From positions 297,559 through 361,558 of the forward strand of contig NZ_WWFA01000002.1 in assembly GCF_021698855.1 (NCBI RefSeq): a stretch of 64,000 nt of DNA, given 5' to 3'. Positions 17,039 through 27,443 of the stretch are shown here, piece after piece (positions within the stretch are counted from its first letter, which is position 1; the number at the start of each line of letters is the position of its first letter). The notes beneath the pieces were generated by a model that was not told the DNA's origin, searched no databases, and worked only from the letters and a program-made list of their open reading frames with translations. Source of the stretch: Lactobacillus sp. S2-2. GTDB taxonomy: Bacteria > Bacillota > Bacilli > Lactobacillales > Lactobacillaceae. A program made the position numbers and the translations under genes.

Positions 17039-19687
17039 TTATTTTAAATCATACCAATTTTCACCATAATGACTTTCAACTTTTAAAGGTACATTTAATT
17101 CAATTGCTGAATCCATTACTTTAGGAACAAGATTTTCTAAGATTTCAATTTCATCATTTGGAGCTTCAAATATTAATTCATCATGCACTTGCAATAATAA
17201 TTTAGATTTTAATCCTTTTTCTTTGATAACATTTTGCATATTAACCATTGCAATCTTGATAATATCTGCAGCACTACCTTGAATTGGTGAATTCATTGCT
17301 GTTCTTTCAGCAAATGAACGTTTTTGAAAACTCTTAGCATTTATATCATCAATATATCTTCTTCGACTTGAAATTGTTTCTACATAACCATTTTCTTTTG
17401 CAAATTCAATTGTACTATCCATATACTTTTTAATTCCTGGATATTCTTCAAAATATTTATCAATAAACTTTTGAGCATCTTGTCTTGAAATCCCAACATT
17501 ATTAGAAAGACCATATGCACTAATTCCATAAACAATTCCAAAATTAACCGCTTTAGCTTGTCTTCTTATATTTTTTGAAATTACAGCATCATCATCTAAT
17601 TCAAAAATTCTTTTAGCAGTTGCTTCATGAATATCTTCGCCGTTAATAAACGCTTGTTTCATATTATCATCATTAGATAGTGAAGCCAGTACCCTCAATT
17701 CAATCTGAGAATAATCCGAAGAAAAAATCTTCCAACCTTCTTTTTCTGGTTTAAAAGCTTTTCTAATTCTACGTCCATCTTCACTTTTAACCGGAATATT
17801 TTGTAAATTTGGATCTACAGATGATAATCTACCTGTTTGAGTTAATGTCTGCAAATATCTTGTATGAACTTTTTGATCAGACGGATAAATAACTTTAATT
17901 AGTCCTTCTAAATAGGTTGAAATCAATTTAGATAATTGACGATATTGTAATATATTATTAACGATTGGAGACTGATCAGCCAATTTTTCTAACACATCAA
18001 CTGAAGTTGAATAACCTGTTTTAGTCTTTTTAATTACAGGAAGTTGCAATTTTTCAAAAAGAATCTTTCCAAGTTGTTTAGGTGAACCTATATTAAATTC
18101 TTCACCTGCTTGATTATAAATTTCTAATTGAAATTCACTTAATCTTTCAATATATTTACTCTTCAATTCTTCTAAAGTTTGTTGGTCAACTGTAATACCT
18201 TGAATTTCCATCTCTGCTAAAACTTTTGAAACTGGTAATTCAATATTACGATATAAATCAAACTGCTGATGATTTTTTAATTCGTCAAGCATAGATTTTT
18301 TTAATGACTCAATAGCATTGATTTTTCTAGCTAAATAATCATATATTTTTTCTTTTTCAGTAGGAATTGCACGTTTAACTCCTGTACCATAGAAGTTTTC
18401 ATCTGTTTGTAAATCATTAAATCCGTGTCTTGCAGAAATTTTTGCCATATCGTTACTATTATCTAAAGTATTTAATAAATAAGAGACCAACAACATATCA
18501 AAATTAATATTCTTTAAATTAATTCCTAAACGATTTAATCCAACAATTTGTCTTTTTAAATCAAAAACATTTTTTTGAATTGAATCACTTTCCAAAATCG
18601 ACTTTAAAGGATCCTTACTTAATAAATCTAAATTACTGGAAACAAAAAAAGAATTCTTAGTTCCAATAGAAAAACCAACAAAATCTGAATTGTGATAATT
18701 TGCATCAATCATTTCTAAATTAAAAGAAATATCATTCTTAGATTCATTTAGTAAACTTAAATTATCCTCATTCAATTCAATATATTCAATATTTTCTAAT
18801 GGTTTACTTTCTTTTTCAGATTCACTTAAATAACTGTTAAAATTCATTTTTTGATAAAAATCACTTAATTCTTTATCTTTATTGCCTAAGTATTCAAGAT
18901 TATCGATAGAAATATTAATTGGCGCATCACGCTTAATTGTTGCCAATTGTTTTGACAAAAAGGCTTGTTCTTTGTCATTAATTAAATGTTCTTTTAATTT
19001 TTTTCCAGACACTGCATCAATATTTTCGTAGATACCTTCAATTGTTCCAAATTGTTGTAATAATTTAATTGCAGTTTTTGGTCCAACTTTTTCTACGCCT
19101 GGATAATTATCTGAAGTATCTCCTTGAAGACCTTTCATATCAATAATTTGAGTATAATCAATCCCTAATTTTTCTTTAACATGATTTGGAGTATACTTTT
19201 CAATTTGAGTAACTCCTTTAATTGAAACACTAACTGAAGTATTTTCAGAACATAATTGTGTTAAATCTCGATCACCAGTTATAACTGTTGTTAATAATCC
19301 TTTTTCATCTGCTTCTTTCGCAATTGTTCCAATTATGTCATCTGCTTCATAATTATCAATTTGATAAGTTTTAATCCCTCTAGCATTTAATAAATCTTTT
19401 AAATAAGGAAATTGTTCTCTTAATTCATCTGGTGTTTTAGCTCTGCCACTTTTGTAAGTATCAAACATTTTAGTTCTAAAAGTTGTTTTACCTGCATCAA
19501 AAGCTGCCAAAACATAATCTGGTTTTTCTTCATCCAATACAATATCCAACATTTTATTAAAACCATATATTGCTGAGGTATGAATTCCTTCATCATTTAC
19601 AAAATTATCCATTGCAGTATACAAAGCAAAAAAAGCTTTATATGCAATCGAGTTCCCATCAATTAAAAGAACTTTTTTTCTTTTCAT
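17039..19687 (-). CDS. polA: DNA polymerase I
   Basis: Pol I fills gaps and removes RNA primers. Its 882 residues show the 5'-nuclease domain (about 1-290: LLIDGNSIAYKAFFAL, VITGDRDLTQL, GDTSDNYPGVEKVGPKTA) and a 3'-exonuclease fold. In the 3'-exonuclease the first catalytic pair is degraded (FNLEMID instead of FDTET), so proofreading is probably lost, as in Bacillus Pol I. The polymerase domain has motif A DYSQIELRVLA, the O-helix RRQAKAVNFGIVYG and motif C VHDELIFE. Confidence 0.97.
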   Translation of the reverse strand: MKRKKVLLIDGNSIAYKAFFALYTAMDNFVNDEGIHTSAIYGFNKMLDIVLDEEKPDYVLAAFDAGKTTFRTKMFDTYKSGRAKTPDELREQFPYLKDLLNARGIKTYQIDNYEADDIIGTIAKEADEKGLLTTVITGDRDLTQLCSENTSVSVSIKGVTQIEKYTPNHVKEKLGIDYTQIIDMKGLQGDTSDNYPGVEKVGPKTAIKLLQQFGTIEGIYENIDAVSGKKLKEHLINDKEQAFLSKQLATIKRDAPINISIDNLEYLGNKDKELSDFYQKMNFNSYLSESEKESKPLENIEYIELNEDNLSLLNESKNDISFNLEMIDANYHNSDFVGFSIGTKNSFFVSSNLDLLSKDPLKSILESDSIQKNVFDLKRQIVGLNRLGINLKNINFDMLLVSYLLNTLDNSNDMAKISARHGFNDLQTDENFYGTGVKRAIPTEKEKIYDYLARKINAIESLKKSMLDELKNHQQFDLYRNIELPVSKVLAEMEIQGITVDQQTLEELKSKYIERLSEFQLEIYNQAGEEFNIGSPKQLGKILFEKLQLPVIKKTKTGYSTSVDVLEKLADQSPIVNNILQYRQLSKLISTYLEGLIKVIYPSDQKVHTRYLQTLTQTGRLSSVDPNLQNIPVKSEDGRRIRKAFKPEKEGWKIFSSDYSQIELRVLASLSNDDNMKQAFINGEDIHEATAKRIFELDDDAVISKNIRRQAKAVNFGIVYGISAYGLSNNVGISRQDAQKFIDKYFEEYPGIKKYMDSTIEFAKENGYVETISSRRRYIDDINAKSFQKRSFAERTAMNSPIQGSAADIIKIAMVNMQNVIKEKGLKSKLLLQVHDELIFEAPNDEIEILENLVPKVMDSAIELNVPLKVESHYGENWYDLK

Positions 19688-19757
19688 AAAACTCTCCCTA
19701 ATCCATAATAATTACTATAATTTTAACACTAATAAATTTATTTTTTATCAAATAGAT

Positions 19758-19788
19758 AAAAAAAGCATAAATCAATTATGATTTACGC
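19758..19788 (-). terminator. terminator after the Bax-inhibitor-like gene
   Basis: A 10-bp stem with one wobble pair (19765-19774 with 19779-19788) is followed by a seven-base U-tract in the minus-strand RNA, starting 9 nt after the stop codon at 19797. Confidence 0.8.
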
Positions 19789-19796
19789 CATTTTAT

Positions 19797-20507
19797 TTAG
19801 TTATCGTCGCCACCAAAAATTCCAAGAATTTGTAATAAATTAATAAATAAATTCAAGAAGTCCATGTATAAATCCATTGCACCAATTACAGCTAAACTTG
19901 ATGCAGATACACCTATTTCATCTGAATTATTATACATACTTTTTAATTTCTGTGTATCATACGCTGTTAATAAAGTAAAAATAATTACTGTAATAATTGA
20001 AATTACTAAAACAATCATTGAACTTCTCAAGAATAAATTAACAACGGAAGCAACAATTACTCCAATTAAGGCAGCATAAACTTGAGTACCAACACTCGTT
20101 AAATCACGTTTAGTTAATAAACCAAATAAACTCATTGATCCGAAAATACTTGCACTACCAATAAATGCTGATGCAATATTTCCAATACTATAAACCAAGA
20201 AAATTGAGCCTAATGAAAATCCCATAAATGCTGCAAATCCCATTAATAAAACAAAACCTAAGACTGGATTTTTAATTGCTGCATGATTAATTGCAAAACT
20301 AAATCCAATTAAAACTACGAACATTAAAATACTTTTAAAAGAACTTCCATAAACATTAGCTAATTGATTAGACCAAACTGTTGCAGTTAGAAATGCAAAG
20401 ATTCCAGATACTAAAACTGCTAATCCCATCCAAGCATATGTCTTTGCAAAAAATTTATTAATTCCTTCTTTGTTACCAACAATTCTTCTTTCATTATAAT
20501 TTTCCAT
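19797..20507 (-). CDS. Bax inhibitor-1 / YccA family membrane protein
   Basis: This 236-residue polytopic protein has about seven hydrophobic helices and the BI-1 family marks: AYDTQKLKSMY in the last loops and an aspartate-bearing end, LYMDFLNLFINLLQILG. Bacterial members such as YetJ form a pH-sensitive calcium leak; no role is proven in lactobacilli. The final residues GGDDN fit the family. It has its own terminator. Confidence 0.9.
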   Translation of the reverse strand: MENYNERRIVGNKEGINKFFAKTYAWMGLAVLVSGIFAFLTATVWSNQLANVYGSSFKSILMFVVLIGFSFAINHAAIKNPVLGFVLLMGFAAFMGFSLGSIFLVYSIGNIASAFIGSASIFGSMSLFGLLTKRDLTSVGTQVYAALIGVIVASVVNLFLRSSMIVLVISIITVIIFTLLTAYDTQKLKSMYNNSDEIGVSASSLAVIGAMDLYMDFLNLFINLLQILGIFGGDDN

Positions 20508-20519
20508 TTTTATAACTCC

Positions 20520-21851
20520 TTAATTAATCTTTTTACTTAAGTGGGTTAATAAATCTTGATATGCATGCTCATAAGATTGAATATCTCCAGCACCCATAAA
20601 GATTACTACTGCATCATGATAATCTAATAATGGTGACATATCTTCTCTTTCAATTAATCCACCATCTTTTTTAATTTTATCAACTAAATCTTGGCTTGAA
20701 ATCTTACCAGATTTTTCTCTAGGAGAACCATATATTTTTGTTATATAAACTTTGTCTGCATTAACTAATGTTTTAGCGAAATCATCTAAATAAGCAATTG
20801 TTCGACTAAAAGTATGTGGTTGAAAAACAACAATAATTTCTTTATTTGGATATTCTTGACGTGCAGCATCTAAAGTAGCTTTTATTTCTGATGGATGATG
20901 TGCATAATCATCAATAATAGTCATATCATTGATTTTAATTTGAGAGAATCTTCTTTTAACTCCTTTAAAAGTTAAAAGTTGATTTCTTATTTCATCTAAA
21001 TCCATTTCCTCAAAATAAGAAACTGCAATTACCGCAAGTGAATTTAAAATATTATGTTCTCCATACAATGGAATTTTGAATTCACCTAAGTTTGTTCCTT
21101 TATATAAAACTTCAAATTGAGACCCAGAAGTTGTTCTTTTTATATTAATTGCTTGAATATCATCATTATCATTAGTTCCATAATAATAAATTGGTGCTTT
21201 TGCAGTTAATTTTCGTAAATTTTCATCATCACCCCAAGCAAAAATAGCCTTTTTGACTTGATTTGCATAGGTCTGGAATGCATCAGAAACATCTTCTATA
21301 CCAGTATAGTAATCAGGATGATCAAAGTCTATATTGGTCATAATTGCATAATCAGGATATGTTTTTAAAAAATGACGACGATATTCATCAGCTTCATATA
21401 CAAAAAATCTAGCATCGGGTGTTCCTTTTCCTGTTCCATCTCCAATTAAATAATCTGTTGGTGCGATACCTTTTAAAACATGAGAAAGTAATCCTGTAGT
21501 ACTAGTTTTACCATGTGCTCCTGCAACCCCAATACTGGTTGAGCCAGAAATTAAATCTCCTAAAAATTCATGATATCTTTGCATAGGTATTTTTTCATCT
21601 ATTGCTTTTTTTATCTCTGGTTGACTATCTGGAAAAGCATTACCAGCAATAACTGTCATTCCTGGCTTTATGTTGTCTGGATTAAATGGAAAAATTTCGA
21701 TTCCTGCTTTTTCTAAGCCTCTTTGAGTAAATGTATATTTATCAATATCAGATCCCATAACATTAAGACCTCTATCATGTAAAATCAATGCCAAAGCACT
21801 CATTCCACTTCCTTTAATACCAACAAAAAAATAAGTTGTATCTTTATCCAT
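20520..21851 (-). CDS. murC: UDP-N-acetylmuramate--L-alanine ligase
   Basis: MurC adds L-Ala to UDP-MurNAc in cytoplasmic peptidoglycan synthesis. The N-terminal domain reads [18 protein letters not shown], the ATP loop is [12 protein letters not shown], and later motifs are [21 protein letters not shown] and [10 protein letters not shown]. The frame opens six codons earlier, but GGAG lies inside that stretch and points to ATG at 21851 or 21854. It follows sftA by a few bases, the conserved sftA-murC order. Confidence 0.96.
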   Translation of the reverse strand: MDKDTTYFFVGIKGSGMSALALILHDRGLNVMGSDIDKYTFTQRGLEKAGIEIFPFNPDNIKPGMTVIAGNAFPDSQPEIKKAIDEKIPMQRYHEFLGDLISGSTSIGVAGAHGKTSTTGLLSHVLKGIAPTDYLIGDGTGKGTPDARFFVYEADEYRRHFLKTYPDYAIMTNIDFDHPDYYTGIEDVSDAFQTYANQVKKAIFAWGDDENLRKLTAKAPIYYYGTNDNDDIQAINIKRTTSGSQFEVLYKGTNLGEFKIPLYGEHNILNSLAVIAVSYFEEMDLDEIRNQLLTFKGVKRRFSQIKINDMTIIDDYAHHPSEIKATLDAARQEYPNKEIIVVFQPHTFSRTIAYLDDFAKTLVNADKVYITKIYGSPREKSGKISSQDLVDKIKKDGGLIEREDMSPLLDYHDAVVIFMGAGDIQSYEHAYQDLLTHLSKKIN

Positions 21852-21874
21852 CATAACCACTCCATTCAAATTTA

Positions 21875-24106
21875 TTAAATATTTAGTTTCTGATAATCTT
21901 CTTTAGTTAAATAAACATCTCTTGGTTTAGATCCATGCTGTCCTGAAATATAATTACTAGTTTCAAGATCATCAATTAATGTTGCCGCTCGATTATAACC
22001 AATTGAAAATACTCTTTGTAATTTTGAAGTTGAAATATTATCTTGATCTGATATATATTCTAATACTTCTTTCCATATTTCATCATGCTTTTTAGCTTGA
22101 TCAACATTTTTTAACAATGATTTAGGATGAAAAGCATAATTTGGTTTACCTTGTTTTCTAACCTCATTTGTAACTGCCTCAACTTCATCATTTGTTACAA
22201 ATGCTCCTTGTAATCTAATTGGTTTTGAAGATCCATTACCTAAGAAAAGCATATCTCCTTTACCTAGTAATCTTTCAGCTCCGCCACTATCAATAATAGT
22301 TCTAGAGTCAACCTGACTAGATACCATAAATGCTGTTCTAGTAGGAATATTATTTTTAATAGTTCCGGTAACTACATCAACACTTGGTCTTTGTGTAGCA
22401 ATAATTAAATGAATTCCAGCTGCTCTAGCTTTTTGAGTAATTCTAACAATATAATCTTGAACTTCGTTAGAAGATACCATCATTAAGTCAGCTAATTCAT
22501 CAATTATAACAACTATATAAGGCATTTTATATAATTTGTCATTAGACTTTTCTACATTCTCATTGAATTGCTCAATATTCCTAACTCCAGCTGCTGATAA
22601 CTTTTCATATCTTTCATCCATTTCATTTGTAACCCATTTAAGTGCAGCTGAAGCTTCTTTTGGATCAGAAACTACAGGTGTAATTAAATGTGGTAATTCA
22701 TTATATGGAGCTAATTCCACAGCTTTAGGATCAATTAAAATCAATTTCAATTCATCTGGTGATGCTTTATATAATAAAGATAATAATAAACTATTAATAA
22801 AGACACTCTTACCTGAACCTGTAGCACCGGCAATTAATCCATGAGGCATTTTTTGAATATTTCCGACAACCGGTTCACCTTCAATGCTAACCCCTAATGC
22901 AATATCTAAAATTGAATTAGACTCTCTAAATTTCCTACTATTCAAAATTTCAGATAACATTACCGGTCTAGGATTTGGATTAGGAATTTCAATTCCAACT
23001 GTAGATTTACCTGGAATAGGAGCTTCAATTCTAATATCCTTTGCCGCTAGTGCAAGTTTCAAATCATCAACTAAATTAGTTATTTTGCTTACCTTTACAC
23101 CAAGAGCCAATTTAATTTGAAATTGAGTAACAGTTGGACCATTCGTCCAATCAACAACATTAGCATCAACATTAAATGCTTTCAAAGTATCGTCTAAAGC
23201 AATTGACTGGTTTTGAATCCATTCATCCATATCTTCACTATCTTGAGTAACAGGTTCCTTTAATAAATTCCAAGAAGGTTTTGTATAATCCTTAATAATA
23301 TTGTTGTCATTATTAGAAATAAAATTATTATCATCAGAAATTGGATTTGATACTTGTTCAACTTCTTCCAGATTATTAATTTGAGAATTATTTGAATCAA
23401 TCACTTTTTTATCTGGATTATTTATAACTTCATCATTATCATGCTTTTCTTCAATAACATGATTATTAAATAATTGGGCTCGATCTGACAAACTATTTTC
23501 TTGTTGCATTATCTCAGATAAGGAATGCCCCAATCCCCCGCCAAGAATGGGTTTTTTATCAATTTTTTCAGAGTTATCCACAACGTTTTCATAATCGTTT
23601 TCATAACTTTTTGTAAGTAAATCATCTTTCTTTTCTTCAATAATATCTTCTTTTTGTTCATCGAAATAATTATTGATTTGCTCATCATCATTTATTGAAA
23701 CTTCATCTTCATCAGATATATTTTCAGATTGATTTACTGGTATTTCATCAATTTCACTTACAGTATCAATATTAATTAACTCATCATCAGATAACGAAAG
23801 TTTTTGAATAATATCTAAATATGCTTCACTTAATTTATTATTTAATTTATATGTTTTATTAGAACTACCCTTTATACTTGGCTTGAATTCTTTAGTTCTT
23901 GTTAACCATGAAGAATCATCATTCATTTCATGACTATCATCAAATGATTCTTTTTTTTGAATAAAATTATTCTTATTAGAATCGATAACTTTACCGGTAT
24001 CATCAGACTCATGTATTAAATTTTCTTTTTCCTTATTTTTATCAGTAAATGGAATCTTTCCATTAAAATATTTTCGATAAAAAGCAGGACCATCATAATG
24101 ACCCAT
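21875..24106 (-). CDS. sftA: FtsK/SpoIIIE-family DNA translocase, soluble SftA type
   Basis: SftA pumps trapped chromosomal DNA away from the closing division septum. This 743-residue version has no membrane segments. An acidic, Asn/Asp/Glu-rich, probably disordered region covers about 1-280. The motor follows: Walker A GATGSGKS at 427-434, Walker [15 protein letters not shown], and the C-terminal winged-helix gamma domain ([22 protein letters not shown]) that reads polar DNA motifs. Neighbours ytpR, ytpP and murC match the Bacillus sftA locus. A terminator after ytpR suggests sftA-murC has its own promoter. Confidence 0.93.
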   Translation of the reverse strand: MGHYDGPAFYRKYFNGKIPFTDKNKEKENLIHESDDTGKVIDSNKNNFIQKKESFDDSHEMNDDSSWLTRTKEFKPSIKGSSNKTYKLNNKLSEAYLDIIQKLSLSDDELINIDTVSEIDEIPVNQSENISDEDEVSINDDEQINNYFDEQKEDIIEEKKDDLLTKSYENDYENVVDNSEKIDKKPILGGGLGHSLSEIMQQENSLSDRAQLFNNHVIEEKHDNDEVINNPDKKVIDSNNSQINNLEEVEQVSNPISDDNNFISNNDNNIIKDYTKPSWNLLKEPVTQDSEDMDEWIQNQSIALDDTLKAFNVDANVVDWTNGPTVTQFQIKLALGVKVSKITNLVDDLKLALAAKDIRIEAPIPGKSTVGIEIPNPNPRPVMLSEILNSRKFRESNSILDIALGVSIEGEPVVGNIQKMPHGLIAGATGSGKSVFINSLLLSLLYKASPDELKLILIDPKAVELAPYNELPHLITPVVSDPKEASAALKWVTNEMDERYEKLSAAGVRNIEQFNENVEKSNDKLYKMPYIVVIIDELADLMMVSSNEVQDYIVRITQKARAAGIHLIIATQRPSVDVVTGTIKNNIPTRTAFMVSSQVDSRTIIDSGGAERLLGKGDMLFLGNGSSKPIRLQGAFVTNDEVEAVTNEVRKQGKPNYAFHPKSLLKNVDQAKKHDEIWKEVLEYISDQDNISTSKLQRVFSIGYNRAATLIDDLETSNYISGQHGSKPRDVYLTKEDYQKLNI

Positions 24107-24134
24107 ATTAATCTCATCCTAACGTTTTTTATGT

Positions 24135-24161
24135 AAAAAAAGTGAATATTAATTATTCACT
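24135..24161 (-). terminator. terminator between ytpR and sftA
   Basis: An 8-bp stem (AGTGAATA with TATTCACT, 24141-24161) has a seven-base U-tract. The upstream arm contains the ytpR stop codon region. Confidence 0.8.
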
Positions 24162-24800
24162 AAATAAATTTTGAGCTTTTTCAAAATCAAATTCTTGACC
24201 GATTTCATATTCATCTGGAAGTATTAAAGCACCCGGCTTGTTTGGCGCATTTGGAATTCTAAGTTCTCTTCCTGAAGCAATCATACCATCACTTTTTTCA
24301 CCCTTTAATTCTCCAGGCCAAATAACTAAACCATCTGGCATCATTGCTCCTACTTTAGCAACAACAACTTTAATTTTTTCTTGCATATTTGGTGATCCAC
24401 TAACAATTTGAAGTTTTTTATCATTATCAATAATAGTTTCTGTTATTTTTAAATGGTCTGATTTTGGATGTTCTTTAATTGAATTAACAAATCCAACAAC
24501 AAATTCTGATTCATTACTAATTTCAAATTGATAATCAAAACCAGACTTCAATAAATCAGAATTAAGTGTTTTAATCATATCTTCGCTTAAATCAATTTTT
24601 CCATTCATTTCAGCAATTTCTGGAATTAATTTAGATGCGTTAAATAAATTAAATCCAACGACTTCATCATTATCTTTAATTTCAACCCAATTATTTTTCA
24701 TTTCAATATTTTGATTCTTACTACCTTGACCTGTAATCAAAATCAAAACATCTCCTATTTGATTAGGATTATAACTTGCAATTAACATTGGTATCCTCAC
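24153..24800 (-). CDS. ytpR: YtpR-type tRNA-binding domain protein
   Basis: This 215-residue protein has a C-terminal tRNA-binding (EMAP/Trbp111-like) OB-fold: FVVGFVNSIKEHPKSDHLKI, then LQIVSGSPNM and KSDGMIASGREL. The same domain is found at the N-terminus of PheT; here it is free-standing, and its role is unknown. The N-terminal half is the family-specific DUF4479 part. It lies 6 nt downstream of ytpP. The ytpQ gene, which separates them in Bacillus, is absent. Confidence 0.9.
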   Translation of the reverse strand: MRIPMLIASYNPNQIGDVLILITGQGSKNQNIEMKNNWVEIKDNDEVVGFNLFNASKLIPEIAEMNGKIDLSEDMIKTLNSDLLKSGFDYQFEISNESEFVVGFVNSIKEHPKSDHLKITETIIDNDKKLQIVSGSPNMQEKIKVVVAKVGAMMPDGLVIWPGELKGEKSDGMIASGRELRIPNAPNKPGALILPDEYEIGQEFDFEKAQNLFSE

Positions 24801-24806
24801 TTTTAA

Positions 24807-25127
24807 TTAATTTAAAGAATTAATAAAGTCTTCAACTTCTTTTCTAGTTTTACGATCTTTATTAACTAAACGCCCAATTTCTTTACCATTATCATAAGCA
24901 ACAAAACTTGGAATTCCCATAATGTTCAAATCTCTTGCTAAATCAATATTTTCATCTCGATCAACAGCTAAGAACTTATAATCAGGATATTCATCAACTA
25001 TTGCAGGCATTTCAGGTTTAATAAAGGCACAATCTGGACACCATGTTGCTGAGAAAAATAAAATATATTTTCCATCACTAACCTTTTGATTCAATTCTTC
25101 TAAACTTACTTTAGGTAATTCTTCCAT
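24807..25127 (-). CDS. ytpP: thioredoxin-like protein YtpP
   Basis: This 106-residue thioredoxin-fold protein has active site CPDC (Cys30, Cys33) in FFSATWCPDCAFIKPEM and a cis-proline loop GIPSFVAY. The CPDC motif rather than CGPC marks the YtpP branch. No signal peptide is visible, so it is cytoplasmic. It is the first gene of ytpP-ytpR. Confidence 0.92.
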   Translation of the reverse strand: MEELPKVSLEELNQKVSDGKYILFFSATWCPDCAFIKPEMPAIVDEYPDYKFLAVDRDENIDLARDLNIMGIPSFVAYDNGKEIGRLVNKDRKTRKEVEDFINSLN

Positions 25128-25238
25128 TTTAAAAGTCCCCCTTTATTTATGTTAATATTAATTATAACGCAATTTTTTCAATGATTGTTGTATAATATTC
25201 AAAGTTAAAAAAAACTTATATCAAAAGGATTTGATAAT

Positions 25239-25538
25239 ATCAAAACGAAAAATAAATTATTATTGTATACTGCATTTTCAATTGGCAGCATCTATTTTTA
25301 TAAAATCTTGAAATTAAAAAATAAACAATTTTTAAATAATAAAATACATAAAAACATTCAAAAATTATTTCTTGATAAATTTTCTAACCAAGAAATTTAT
25401 GGTTTTTGGATTAACTATGAATCAATTAATCAAAATCAATATAACTGTGGAATTAATATCAAAAAAGACAATACCTTTGAATCTTATAATTTTTTATATG
25501 ATAAAAAGAAAAATAAATTATTTATTAACCAATGCTAA
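25239..25538 (+). CDS. small membrane-anchored protein of unknown function
   Basis: I do not recognise this protein. An unbroken frame encodes about 99 residues: a basic N-terminus (KTKNKLLL), one hydrophobic segment (YTAFSIGSIYFY) and an Asn/Lys-rich outside domain. It ends converging on trmB, with a 21-nt overlap at the stop codons. TTG at 25263 lacks a ribosome site. AAAAGGA (25223-25229) is nine nucleotides before an ATC at 25239, which would give a normal positively charged anchor. An ATC start is unusual and unproven. Confidence 0.6.
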   Translation: MKTKNKLLLYTAFSIGSIYFYKILKLKNKQFLNNKIHKNIQKLFLDKFSNQEIYGFWINYESINQNQYNCGINIKKDNTFESYNFLYDKKKNKLFINQC

Positions 25539-26159
25539 TATCTTATAAATTGGTCCCTTACTTTTGAACTTAGCTTCATATTCAGTTTCAACATTATCAA
25601 CTAACTCTTCACTATCATGTAAATTAAGATTTACATGATCAAAAGTCATCCCAAAATTATTTAAACTCATTAATGAGTATTCAAAAAGACCCCTATTATC
25701 TGTTTTAAATTCAATTTCAGACTTATCATTTAAAATATTATAATAAGTTTTTAAGAATTCTGGTGAAGTTAGTCTACGCTTGATATGACGTGTTTTTGGC
25801 CATGGATCAGAAAAGTTTAAATAAATTTTTTGAATTTCTCCCAGACTAAAGAAATTATCAACTGATTTACCATCTGTATTAATTAGCTGTACATTTTCTA
25901 ATTCTTCTGCCACAACTTTTTGCAATGTCATAGCAATAACATTTTTTTGAATTTCAATCCCAATATAATTAATATTGGGATTTTTTTTTGCCATTCCTAC
26001 TATAAATTGACCTTTACCAGAACCAATTTCAATGTGAATTGGATTATCATTATTAAATCTAGTTGACCATTTACCTAAATAATCTTCAGGGTTACTAATA
26101 ATATATTCAGAATGTTCATTTATAAAATCATCAGCCCATGGTTTATTTCTAACTCGCAT
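25518..26159 (-). CDS. trmB: tRNA (guanine-N7)-methyltransferase
   Basis: TrmB makes m7G46 in the variable loop of tRNAs. The 213-residue protein has the SAM motif IEIGSGKGQFIVGMA and the catalytic DPWPKTRHIKRRL segment, with the family N-terminus MRVRNKPWADDFI and the C-terminal TEYEAKF region. A terminator directly upstream separates it from ecsB, so it must have its own promoter inside or beyond that hairpin. Confidence 0.97.
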   Translation of the reverse strand: MRVRNKPWADDFINEHSEYIISNPEDYLGKWSTRFNNDNPIHIEIGSGKGQFIVGMAKKNPNINYIGIEIQKNVIAMTLQKVVAEELENVQLINTDGKSVDNFFSLGEIQKIYLNFSDPWPKTRHIKRRLTSPEFLKTYYNILNDKSEIEFKTDNRGLFEYSLMSLNNFGMTFDHVNLNLHDSEELVDNVETEYEAKFKSKGPIYKILALVNK

Positions 26160-26170
26160 ATTTTCCTCCT

Positions 26171-26201
26171 AAAAAAAAATCAAAACAATTTGTTTTGATT
26201 T
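26171..26201 (-). terminator. terminator of ecsA-ecsB
   Basis: A near-perfect hairpin (AAATCAAAACAA with TTGTTTTGATTT, 26177-26201) gives a U-tract of about nine bases in the minus-strand RNA. It ends about 10 nt before the trmB start. Confidence 0.85.
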
Positions 26202-26255
26202 AAAATGTTCTACAAATTATTATATATGATTGATTAACAATAAGAAAACTTTATT

Positions 26256-27443
26256 TTAATTGTTTAACTTTTTTGATAAATATAATTCATTAAATAATAA
26301 TACTTCAATAATCATTAAAACAAATGCTACCGAGGCAATTCCAATATTAAAGAATGCTGTTGCAATTGTAAACAAAACTACTACGACTAAAAGAAGTACA
26401 TATAATAATTTTTTAAAAGATTTTATTTTATTTTTTAATTTTAAAGGATAAATGTGAGTAAAAACATTATCATCAAAGAAATAATAAAATGGCACTAATT
26501 GAAAAGCTAGTAAATAAATAAAAAGAATAGATAATCCAATATTTAAATAAGTATTATTTACAAAAAATAGTAAAACTGTACCTAAGATAGTTAATCTTAA
26601 AAATAACCCACTATATTCTTTATTTCTAATAATTCCCTTTAAGTAAAGATATAAGTTAGCATCTTTTATATCAAATAAATTGAAAACAAAATCAAGATAT
26701 TTTCTTCTAGCTACCTTACCTTTTAAAAATGGCACTTCTGTAAATAAATTAAAGAATTGATAAATTCTTCTCATTCGATGTGACTCATTACTAATTGCAA
26801 GATTCCATTCAAATCTATTATTTTGATTTTTCAATAAATTAAATAATACATAAAATAATAAACCAATAGCTAATATAATACCTAAAATTGGATTAATTAT
26901 TGCAAATAAAATTAAAATAAGTAAATTAATAATATTAATAGTCATTGAATACAAATTATTTCGTTCAGAAAATAATTGATTCATTTCAAACAATAAATTA
27001 ATCATCTTTAAAATTAACAATATTAGAATATAAAATATAAAATCTAATAGATTCGTTTGATAAACAATTTTTATCATTGGAAAAGTAACCAAAAAGATTA
27101 ACATTTGAAAAAAAGCTGAAACTATAAAACTATCTACAAAAGTATATTTTAAATACTTATGAATTTTAAATTCAATTGGTAATAAAAAAACCTTATCAGC
27201 TTCTTTTAAAAAAGTTGCAAAACTCCCTATTTTAGTCGATAAAAACAAAATAAGAATAACTAAACATTTTATAAATAAGTTATTTGGATTTAATTGATTC
27301 AAAAAATTTGAATAAGCTAATGATAATCCACCTAGCATAAACATAACTGCAATTAAAAAGAAATCATTAAATACATATTTAAAATACTTAAATAGCATTT
27401 TATAATGTTGTCCCAATCTTTCTTTAAATAAATTTTTTATCAT
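26256..27443 (-). CDS. ecsB: ABC transporter membrane subunit EcsB
   Basis: EcsB is the membrane part of the EcsAB transporter, which in Bacillus affects protein secretion, intramembrane proteolysis and competence. The 395-residue protein is mostly hydrophobic, with eight or nine likely transmembrane helices and a cytoplasmic loop around 205-265 (PFLKGKVARRKYLDFVFNLF) that would contact EcsA. It overlaps ecsA by 4 nt. I see no ecsC nearby. Confidence 0.9.
   Translation of the reverse strand: MIKNLFKERLGQHYKMLFKYFKYVFNDFFLIAVMFMLGGLSLAYSNFLNQLNPNNLFIKCLVILILFLSTKIGSFATFLKEADKVFLLPIEFKIHKYLKYTFVDSFIVSAFFQMLIFLVTFPMIKIVYQTNLLDFIFYILILLILKMINLLFEMNQLFSERNNLYSMTINIINLLILILFAIINPILGIILAIGLLFYVLFNLLKNQNNRFEWNLAISNESHRMRRIYQFFNLFTEVPFLKGKVARRKYLDFVFNLFDIKDANLYLYLKGIIRNKEYSGLFLRLTILGTVLLFFVNNTYLNIGLSILFIYLLAFQLVPFYYFFDDNVFTHIYPLKLKNKIKSFKKLLYVLLLVVVVLFTIATAFFNIGIASVAFVLMIIEVLLFNELYLSKKLNN

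Noticed and set aside
22884..23120. Antisense frames inside sftA, polA, leuS and other genes
   Set aside because: They lack ribosome sites and are shadows of strong coding regions on the other strand.
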